Assembly (NCBI GenBank): GCA_018713425.1
Contig: DVOT01000160.1
Span: 1-10,983, forward strand
Origin: Alectryocaccomicrobium faecavium
GTDB lineage: Bacteria > Bacillota > Clostridia > Christensenellales > Aristaeellaceae
Direction of reading: 5' to 3'
DNA: 10,983 nt
The position numbers and the translations under genes were made by a program. Positions 5,815-10,983 of the stretch are shown here, piece after piece. The notes under the pieces were generated by a model. That model was not told where the DNA came from, searched no databases, and saw only the letters and a program-made list of their open reading frames with translations. Positions within the stretch are counted from its first letter, which is position 1; every line of letters starts with the position of its first letter.

Positions 5815-7567
5815 ATTGCAAGGGCCGGATGCCCCAGGAGAACACCTCGCTATAATATCCTTCCTCCATGGAAGAAATCACAACCTCGCCCGCGGCATCC
5901 GAAGCGTGGATGAATTGCCCGCTGCCCAGGTAAATCCCCACATGGTCGCTCAAATCATCGTCTTCCTCCGTATCGAAGCACACGAAATCGCCGCGCGAAA
6001 GCGCTTCCCGCGCCACGCGTGAGGAAGTCATGTACCCCTGCCCCTGTGTGGAGCGCGGCAGAGCAAAGCCAACCAGCCCATACACATAATAGAGGAATCC
6101 CGAGCTATCAAAGGAATCCGGGCCGCTGGAAGAAGGCGCGTAGGGCGTGCCCAACTTTTCCAACGCCATGCGGCACACGAATTCCACGCACGCCTCACGG
6201 CTGCTCAGCGCGCCAAGCAGCGCCGCCGCTTCATCCGCGTCATCCCGCCCGGCCAGATACGCCTCCCGGCTCACCGCGTCCGAGCTAAGGATCTGCGCGC
6301 GCGTGGCTTCATCCACGGTTCCCGTCATGTCCAGGCCATTGCAAAGCTGAAACGCTTTCACCGCCGCCAACATGTTGGCGCCGAAAATGCCGTCGATCGC
6401 ATCGGCATAATAGCCCAGTTCCGCCAGTACGCGCTGCAATTGCGCGATCTCTTCGCCCGAATCGCCATATTGAATGGGCGCAACCAAATCGCCCGCGGAG
6501 CGCGCCTGCAAATAGGGAATCGCGTCTTCCGCGTTCATGCAAGCGCGCGTATACGCATCCGCCGCGCCCGTCACTTCCAGCCCGTGCGCCTTTTGAAACA
6601 GAGAAACCGCAGTTTGCGTGTTCGTGCCAAATTCCCCATCCACGCTGCCGGATAGATAGCCAAGCGCCTTGAGCCGCGTCTGCAAGAGGCGAACCGCCGC
6701 GCCAGAATCGCCAAAGCGCACCGGAACGGTGGAAAGCTGCGCCGCGTAAGCGCTCTCATAGGCGACGTCACCGCTGGAAAGCATATCGCGCATCGTTGCG
6801 TCTACCCGCCCGGTTTCCTCCAGCGCGTTTTGGCGCTGGAATTGCAGCACAGCCGCTTCCACGCCATCGTCGAACACGCCGTCTTCCTCCAGCGCGTAAT
6901 AGCCATACTCGCGCAAATACCCTTGCAGAATCTCCACGTTGTGCCCTTCGTCGCCCTTGGCGAGATACAGACTTGTGTCCGCGCTCGCCGCCGTGCTCGC
7001 CGCACGATAAGCGATGGCGGATTCCGCGAAGAGCGCGTCATAAGTGGCCACATTTACCGCGCCGGTGACCGGCAAGCCATTGGCAGCTTGGAAAGCGCTC
7101 ACGCTTTCCGCCGTGGCGTTGCCAAAACGCCCCGACGCTTCGCCCGACGCATACCCCAGCTCAACCAACCGGTTTTGCACTTGCAAAACCGCTTCCCCTT
7201 CGTCGCCCGGTTGCGCCACCATCTGGCTTTCTTTTTGCCTGGCCTGGGCAACCAATGCTTCGAGATAGGCGTCCTTCGCAACCGCTTCTTCGGAGCGCAT
7301 GCGCGCAATGGTTATCTCGTCCGCCGTGCCCGTGTTTGCCAAACCATTGGCCGTTTGGAAGTTTTTCACCGCGGTCTGCGTTTCATCGCCATAAATACCA
7401 TCGACATCGCCCGCGAAAAAGCCTAGCTCTGTCAACCGGTTTTGCATGGCGCGCACGCTTTCTCCCCGGTCGCCATAAGCCATACCGCCTTCCGCGCCAG
7501 CCGCGCCTGGCAAGGCCATTGCTAGCGACAGCGCAATGGCTACGACGCATTTACAAACCCGCGACAT
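5813..7567 (-). CDS. Secreted protein: five peptidoglycan-binding repeats plus NlpC/P60 domain lacking its catalytic Cys
   Basis: A 584-residue exported protein. It has a signal peptide (MSRVCK, hydrophobic core, cleavage likely near GAAGA/EGG). Five PG_binding_1-type repeats follow at about 31-91, 120-181, 204-264, 285-346 and 367-428. Each has the pattern GDxGexVxxLQxxLxxLGY..DGxFGxxTxxAVxxFQxxNGLxxTG, and short helical linkers separate them. The C-terminal NlpC/P60 domain (about 459-584) has GPDSFDSSGFLYYVYG, PRSTQGQGY, GDFVCFDT, SDHVGIYLG (His542) and FIHASD (His554). The nucleophile that should be Cys in DCSGF is Ser488 (codon AGC, 6104-6106), while the His residues remain. The family normally cleaves D-Glu/diaminopimelate bonds in peptidoglycan; this copy is probably inactive or atypical and may act as a wall-binding scaffold. 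ATG 7567 follows GGGAGG, though at only 4 bases; a TTG at 7585 is less likely. It lies 14 bp after the SpoIID gene. Confidence 0.93.
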   Translation of the reverse strand: MSRVCKCVVAIALSLAMALPGAAGAEGGMAYGDRGESVRAMQNRLTELGFFAGDVDGIYGDETQTAVKNFQTANGLANTGTADEITIARMRSEEAVAKDAYLEALVAQARQKESQMVAQPGDEGEAVLQVQNRLVELGYASGEASGRFGNATAESVSAFQAANGLPVTGAVNVATYDALFAESAIAYRAASTAASADTSLYLAKGDEGHNVEILQGYLREYGYYALEEDGVFDDGVEAAVLQFQRQNALEETGRVDATMRDMLSSGDVAYESAYAAQLSTVPVRFGDSGAAVRLLQTRLKALGYLSGSVDGEFGTNTQTAVSLFQKAHGLEVTGAADAYTRACMNAEDAIPYLQARSAGDLVAPIQYGDSGEEIAQLQRVLAELGYYADAIDGIFGANMLAAVKAFQLCNGLDMTGTVDEATRAQILSSDAVSREAYLAGRDDADEAAALLGALSSREACVEFVCRMALEKLGTPYAPSSSGPDSFDSSGFLYYVYGLVGFALPRSTQGQGYMTSSRVAREALSRGDFVCFDTEEDDDLSDHVGIYLGSGQFIHASDAAGEVVISSMEEGYYSEVFSWGIRPLQ

Positions 7568-7581
7568 AGTTCCTCCCATAT

Positions 7582-10398
7582 TCAATCCGGCTTAAACCCT
7601 GCCATCAGGGCGTAGCCCCATTCGCCTTTGTAGAACACGTGCGCCCAACCGTCGCGCGTCTCATCGACCGCCACGCGTGTGCCCGCGTCCACCCGTCCAA
7701 TCGCAGCCGCCCCAAACGAAGGCTGCGCATACACTGCCACATCTTCCTGCGCAACCGCCGTATAAGCCGGCCTTTGCAGATACGCCCGGGAGGCAAAGCC
7801 CACTTGACCCTGCCAGCGCACCTTTGCCCAGCCGTCAGAATACTCCAGCACTTCCAGCACCATTCCGTTCGCGGCGCGCCCAATGCGTTGGGCCGAAGTA
7901 GACGCGTACTCACGGATGGAAAGCGTGCTCTCCGGCTCGCTGAGCACGACCACCGCGTAGAACAGCACTGGCTGAGAAGCCGCGCCCTGCGTGGGTGCGG
8001 GCGTGGTTTCCGGCTGGCTTTCGCCAAACCACGGAAGCTCCTCTTCGCCCGGCTCCTCTTCTTCCCCTTCCAGCGCCAAATACGCCCTGGCAACATAGCC
8101 CTCCACGCCTAGCGCCCGGATTTTGACCCAATCGCCCGACACTCCCAGAACTTCCACGCGAAAACCGTGCGAAAGCCGCGCGACAACCCGTGAAGCAGTG
8201 GATGCAGAGGCGCGCACATTGAGCTGGCTACTGGAAGAACTGAGCTTCACCGTGGCATAGGAGGCGCCGCCGCTTTCCCCGGTCTCCGAGCCGCCGAAGA
8301 GCGGCAAATCCTCCTCTTCGTCTTCCGCGGGCTGCGCGCCGAACACCAGGTATTGCGTCTTCACATAGCCCACCACGCCGTTCACCCGGATGTTCGACCA
8401 CTCGCCCACTTCACCCAGCACTTCCACGCGCGCGCCATGCGCAATGATATCCAAGCTGGGAGTGGACGTGCTCGGCCCCTGCCGCACGTGCATGCGGCCA
8501 GAAGACGAACCTAAATTCAGCGTGGCCCACTGGCCTGACGGAGCGCCTGCCGTGGGCGCAGGCGTGGGCGTTGCCGTCGCCGCCGCATCAAACACCAGAT
8601 ACTGCGTCTTCACATAGCCCACCACGCCGTTTGCCCGAATGTTCGACCATTCCCCCGTTTCGCCCAACACTTCCACGCGCGCGCCGTGCGAAAGAATGTC
8701 CAAGCTGGGGGTGGAGGTACTCGGCCCCTGCCGCACGTGCATGCGGCCGGAGGTGGAACTGAGCGTCAGCGTAGCCCACTGGCCCGGCGAAACGCCCGCC
8801 GTGGGCGTGGGCACGGGAACGCTCTCTTCCAGTTGCAAATAGCTCTTCATCACATAGCCAGTCGCACCCGCATAGAGAATGCGCGCCCAATCCCCCCGGG
8901 TCTCCAACACTTCCACGCGCGTGCCATGCGCCAGCTTGCCCACAACGCTGCTGGACGCGCTTGGCTGTGCGCGCAAATTGAGCCTGCTGGAAGAATCGGA
9001 CAGGCGCACCACCGCATAGATCCCCGTGGATTCCACCGGAGGCTGCGTGGATTCTGGGTTTTCCTCCCCGCCCGCTGTGCCGCCGGAGAAGTTCCCTGTG
9101 GTATCGGTGAATTCCAGCGTGCGCACCTCAATGCCCGGAAAATAAAACGTCAAAATGTCGCGGTACGACATGCCATATTTCGAGGCCATCTGCTGCGCGC
9201 CGCGCTGGCTCATACCCACACCATGCCCGAAACGGCGCGCCGTGAGCGTGAACCCCGCCGAAGTTTCCGTGACTTCGTACGTCTCGTTGTCCGAAGAATT
9301 GATGCCAAGCCCCAGCGCGCCTTCCAACAAGTCATACGTGGCCAAATCAAAGGACACGCTCCGCGCCCCCGAAGAACCCGCCCGCGCGGTGACGGTGAAC
9401 CGCGCCTTCGTATAGGTTCGGCTGGGCGCGGGATAGTTCGGGGAATGCAGCGCTATGCCATCAATCGATTCTATTATAACACCGCTGGCAGCGGTTGACA
9501 ACCCATTCTTTGTGAATTCCGCCGCCACCGCGCTGCGCATAGCGTCCTCCACGCTATCGGGCAGCGAATTGGCGGAAAAATCCCGCCGAAAGGTATAACT
9601 CTTCTTCACGCTGGCGGTATTCTCATAGTCGTAAGGATCGTCTTTCTGCACCAGATAAGGCAGGTTGCTGGTCCACACATTTCCAGCCAGCTCCGTCTGC
9701 CCGCCGTTGCTGGCCGCATAGTACAGCCGCGCCATGCTGCCATTATAATACGCGACCATGCCGCGCGTGGCGTTCACCGCGGCCACCACATTGGAACCCG
9801 TATTATAGCCGCGAAACGCCTGCGCGCTGGTATTGTCCACCAAATCATAGGAGCCTGAAGATTTTTTCACCATCAGCGCGTAGGTACGCGCGGCGATGGC
9901 CTGCGCCTTTAGCGCTTCCGTGGGAAAAGAATTGCCCATCTCGCAGGCCACCACGCCCACGACATAATCCTCGATATAGGCGCGCAACACCGTTTGTATG
10001 GAGCCGGAAGAAACGCTAAAAAGCAAATCCCCCGGATACACGCCCGAATAGCTCGGCGAGGTAAACGTTGCGCCATTGGCGCCGCCGGACGAACCGCGCC
10101 GCAATTCCAGCGAAACGCCCGCCGCGGCCTGCGCGCCGTTGACCGTGAGCGTCAGCCCACCGCCTGAGAGCGTAACCGTGCAATTCGCGCCGCTGGGAAT
10201 GCGCCGGCCCGTGCTGCCGCCAATGGCATAGGCGCAATTGGTGCGAAAAGAAATGGATTGCCGCGTGCCCAGCCGCGTAAGCTTTACGCGGATCATGCCG
10301 TCCTGCGCCGCCAGCGCCGAACATTCAAACGCCGGAAAACAAAAAACAACGGCCAACAGGATGGCGGCGACGCGATACAGCGTCCTTTTGTGTATCAT
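7582..10398 (-). CDS. Secreted SpoIID/LytB-type glycan lytic protein with six SH3b repeats
   Basis: A 938-residue exported protein. The signal peptide covers about 1-31 (ending SALAA/QDG). The SpoIID/LytB region (about 33-425) contains EDYVVGVVACEM with Glu153 at the catalytic position known from SpoIID, ALKAQAIAARTYAL, ASNGGQTE and the C-terminal motif GHGVGMSQRGA. SpoIID is a lytic transglycosylase that cuts stem-peptide-free glycan strands during engulfment; typical SpoIID is about 340 residues and lacks SH3 domains. Here six bacterial SH3 repeats follow at about 460-523, 539-603, 622-686, 713-775, 812-875 and 879-935, joined by Pro/Thr or acidic linkers. Repeats 2 and 3 are near copies. 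The architecture suggests wall anchoring, so the role may be vegetative wall remodelling rather than engulfment. ATG 10398 has GGAGG 9 bases upstream and begins a clean signal peptide. An upstream in-frame TTG at 10458 is rejected because it runs through the promoter. Confidence 0.93.
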   Translation of the reverse strand: MIHKRTLYRVAAILLAVVFCFPAFECSALAAQDGMIRVKLTRLGTRQSISFRTNCAYAIGGSTGRRIPSGANCTVTLSGGGLTLTVNGAQAAAGVSLELRRGSSGGANGATFTSPSYSGVYPGDLLFSVSSGSIQTVLRAYIEDYVVGVVACEMGNSFPTEALKAQAIAARTYALMVKKSSGSYDLVDNTSAQAFRGYNTGSNVVAAVNATRGMVAYYNGSMARLYYAASNGGQTELAGNVWTSNLPYLVQKDDPYDYENTASVKKSYTFRRDFSANSLPDSVEDAMRSAVAAEFTKNGLSTAASGVIIESIDGIALHSPNYPAPSRTYTKARFTVTARAGSSGARSVSFDLATYDLLEGALGLGINSSDNETYEVTETSAGFTLTARRFGHGVGMSQRGAQQMASKYGMSYRDILTFYFPGIEVRTLEFTDTTGNFSGGTAGGEENPESTQPPVESTGIYAVVRLSDSSSRLNLRAQPSASSSVVGKLAHGTRVEVLETRGDWARILYAGATGYVMKSYLQLEESVPVPTPTAGVSPGQWATLTLSSTSGRMHVRQGPSTSTPSLDILSHGARVEVLGETGEWSNIRANGVVGYVKTQYLVFDAAATATPTPAPTAGAPSGQWATLNLGSSSGRMHVRQGPSTSTPSLDIIAHGARVEVLGEVGEWSNIRVNGVVGYVKTQYLVFGAQPAEDEEEDLPLFGGSETGESGGASYATVKLSSSSSQLNVRASASTASRVVARLSHGFRVEVLGVSGDWVKIRALGVEGYVARAYLALEGEEEEPGEEELPWFGESQPETTPAPTQGAASQPVLFYAVVVLSEPESTLSIREYASTSAQRIGRAANGMVLEVLEYSDGWAKVRWQGQVGFASRAYLQRPAYTAVAQEDVAVYAQPSFGAAAIGRVDAGTRVAVDETRDGWAHVFYKGEWGYALMAGFKPD
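8341..8784 (-). repeat. Tandem duplication of an SH3 unit (249-bp period)
   Basis: SH3 repeats 2 and 3 of the SpoIID-type protein (8590-8784 and 8341-8535) are near-identical at DNA and protein level with a shift of exactly 249 bp (83 codons). For example, a 29-base run is identical at 8471-8499 and 8720-8748. Both encode GRMHVRQGPSTSTPSLD and GVVGYVKTQYLVF. The low divergence, against the other SH3 repeats, indicates a recent duplication or gene conversion. Confidence 0.9.
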
Positions 10399-10407
10399 AC
10401 AATGCAT

Positions 10408-10412
10408 CCTCC
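10408..10412 (-). promoter_or_regulatory. Ribosome-binding site that fixes the SpoIID-type start
   Basis: GGAGG with 9 bases to ATG 10398. Another in-frame ATG at 10407 overlaps this site, so it cannot use it. Confidence 0.7.
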
Positions 10413-10444
10413 GTTTGCGGGCTTTGCTGCCCATACGTATAGAG

Positions 10445-10450
10445 ATTATA
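10445..10450 (-). promoter_or_regulatory. Candidate -10 box for the SpoIID-type operon
   Basis: A perfect TATAAT on the minus strand, 46 bases before ATG 10398. The hexamer 17 bases upstream reads AGGAAA, a poor -35, so an activator or an alternative sigma factor may be needed. An alternative extended -10, TGCGATAAT, lies at 10498-10506. Confidence 0.5.
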
Positions 10451-10482
10451 CGACACAACCCCGCCGTTTTCCTGCGTAAACT

Positions 10483-10497
10483 TGTAATATTTGTAAC
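10483..10497. repeat. TGTAAY direct repeat upstream of the wall operon
   Basis: On the plus strand TGTAAT (10483-10488) and TGTAAC (10492-10497) repeat with a 9-base period, within the longer TTGTAATAT/TTGTAACAT repeat. The half-sites match the WalR consensus TGTWAH, but WalR boxes have 5 bases between half-sites and this has 3. It lies just upstream of the TATAAT box with the weak -35, where an activator could sit. Confidence 0.35.
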
Positions 10498-10609
10498 ATT
10501 ATCGCATATTTTAACCGTATAATTACGCCCGACCCGCTCGCTTTATAAAATTGGGGAAAATTTCCAGTGCGCGGATTGCGGCGGCGCATTGCGCAAAATG
10601 GATGCTGCC

Positions 10610-10621
10610 GCCAAATTTGGC
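10610..10621. repeat. 12-bp perfect palindrome
   Basis: GCCAAATTTGGC lies just beyond the T-run of the zinc-ribbon gene terminator. A second, smaller inverted repeat GGAAA-A-TTTCC is at 10555-10565. Either could be an operator half-site or chance; no regulator is recognised. Confidence 0.35.
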
Positions 10622-10674
10622 AAAAAAATGCCCGGCCGCTGGCAAAGCAAATGCTTTTCTCCCAACAGCCGGGC
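10622..10674 (-). terminator. Intrinsic terminator after the zinc-ribbon gene
   Basis: On the minus strand GCCCGGC (10668-10674) pairs with GCCGGGC (10630-10636), followed by ATTTTTTT with seven T at 10622-10628. The enclosed sequence contains a further hairpin, AAAGC/GCTTT. It starts 6 bases after the TGA of the gene and should isolate it from the wall operon. Confidence 0.88.
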
Positions 10675-10680
10675 TGCGGT

Positions 10681-10947
10681 TCATGCATCCCGCTTCCAGC
10701 GCTTCAACTGGGGCAACGTTTTTTGCAAAAGCTCGCGCGCCTGCTCGGCGGTGAAGCCGCTTTCGCCGCCCGCCATAAAGGGAACGCAGGATTCGATCAT
10801 CTCTTCCATGGTTCCCTCGCAGGAAAAGCGCCCGTTCTGGAAGCAATACTTACAATATTCCTGGTTCGCGCCGCCACCGGCATTGGTACCAAAGTCCTCT
10901 TCCTTCATGGGCATGCCGCAAGATTGGCAAATTTTCTGGGTTTCCAT
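10681..10947 (-). CDS. Small zinc-ribbon protein
   Basis: An 88-residue protein with two CxxC pairs, Cys7/Cys10 in CQSCGMPM and Cys32/Cys35 in YCKYCFQNGRF, separated by FGTNAGGGANQE. This is the arrangement of the 'putative zinc ribbon' family (PF12674-type), often found as short stand-alone proteins of unknown role. The C-terminal half (TMEEMIESCVPFM, then FTAEQARELLQKTLPQLKRW) is helical and also family-like. No signal peptide is present. The start is ATG 10947, with AGGAGGT about 9 bases upstream; an in-frame ATG at 10977 lies inside the -10 box and is not used. It is a single-gene unit between its own promoter and a terminator. The biological role is unknown. Confidence 0.88.
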   Translation of the reverse strand: METQKICQSCGMPMKEEDFGTNAGGGANQEYCKYCFQNGRFSCEGTMEEMIESCVPFMAGGESGFTAEQARELLQKTLPQLKRWKRDA

Positions 10948-10956
10948 CCAAGCCTT

Positions 10957-10963
10957 ACCTCCT
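10957..10963 (-). promoter_or_regulatory. Ribosome-binding site of the zinc-ribbon gene
   Basis: AGGAGGT, about 9 bases before ATG 10947. It decides this start over ATG 10977. Confidence 0.8.
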
Positions 10964-10975
10964 CGTTTTTTGCCC

Positions 10976-10981
10976 ATTATA
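10976..10981 (-). promoter_or_regulatory. -10 box of the zinc-ribbon gene (-35 outside window)
   Basis: TATAAT on the minus strand at the window edge. Transcription would start near 10969, leaving a leader of about 20 bases with the ribosome site. The -35 box cannot be seen. Confidence 0.6.
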
Positions 10982-10983
10982 GC

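Noticed and set aside
5064..5855. Plus-strand open frame of 263 codons
   Set aside because: It lies opposite the methyltransferase, which has clear motifs (DLGTGSG, NPPY). The plus frame is His/Arg/Ala-rich shadow sequence.
8341..8784. Repeats considered as CRISPR or a mobile-element signature
   Set aside because: They are in-frame protein-domain repeats with an 83-codon period and no spacer structure.
10445..10480. Sporulation sigma-E type promoter for the SpoIID-type gene
   Set aside because: CGTATAAT is a partial match to the sigma-E -10, but no matching -35 element lies at the required spacing.
10551..10754. Plus-strand small open frame in the gap before the zinc-ribbon gene
   Set aside because: It runs through the terminator hairpin and opposite the zinc-ribbon CDS; no ribosome site and no family resemblance.

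Overview
This is a GC-rich bacterial chromosome segment in which every supported gene lies on the minus strand, so it reads from high to low coordinates. The block plsX-acpP-rnc-smc is a classic Bacillota core order. Strong AGGAGG-type ribosome sites, a SpoIID-family protein, NlpC/P60 and SH3b wall proteins and a CxxC..CxxC zinc-ribbon protein all point to a Gram-positive Clostridia-like bacterium. An uncultured gut lineage such as Christensenellales is an inference only. No phage, transposon, CRISPR, tRNA or rRNA signal is visible.

Layout in transcription order. (1) 10947-10681: a small zinc-ribbon protein with its own -10 box and a strong intrinsic terminator. (2) 10680-10399: a 282-bp gap holding that terminator, two short palindromes, a TGTAAY direct repeat and candidate promoters for the next unit. 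(3) 10398-5067: three closely spaced genes. The first is a 938-residue secreted SpoIID-type protein with six SH3b repeats. The second is a secreted protein with five peptidoglycan-binding repeats and an NlpC/P60 domain whose catalytic Cys is Ser. The third is a TrmN6-like tRNA methyltransferase. The gaps are 14 and 11 bp, so the three are probably co-transcribed. (4) 5002-4295: a cytoplasmic SGNH hydrolase with its own extended -10 promoter. (5) 4159 to the left edge: plsX, acpP, rnc and smc. They are driven by a near-consensus promoter that overlaps the end of the SGNH gene, with GTGA and ATGA overlaps between the first three. smc is cut by the window edge after the hinge.

The right half appears to serve cell-wall binding and remodelling: a probable glycan-strand lytic enzyme next to a wall-binding, probably catalytically dead peptidase-fold protein. 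The left half is housekeeping: phospholipid acyl supply (PlsX, ACP), RNA processing (RNase III) and chromosome organisation (SMC). The least ordinary points are the Cys-to-Ser change in the NlpC/P60 domain, the tandemly duplicated SH3 units with repeated acidic linkers, a structured plsX leader, and a WalR-like repeat with the wrong spacing upstream of the wall genes. I do not see a convincing wholly new system here.
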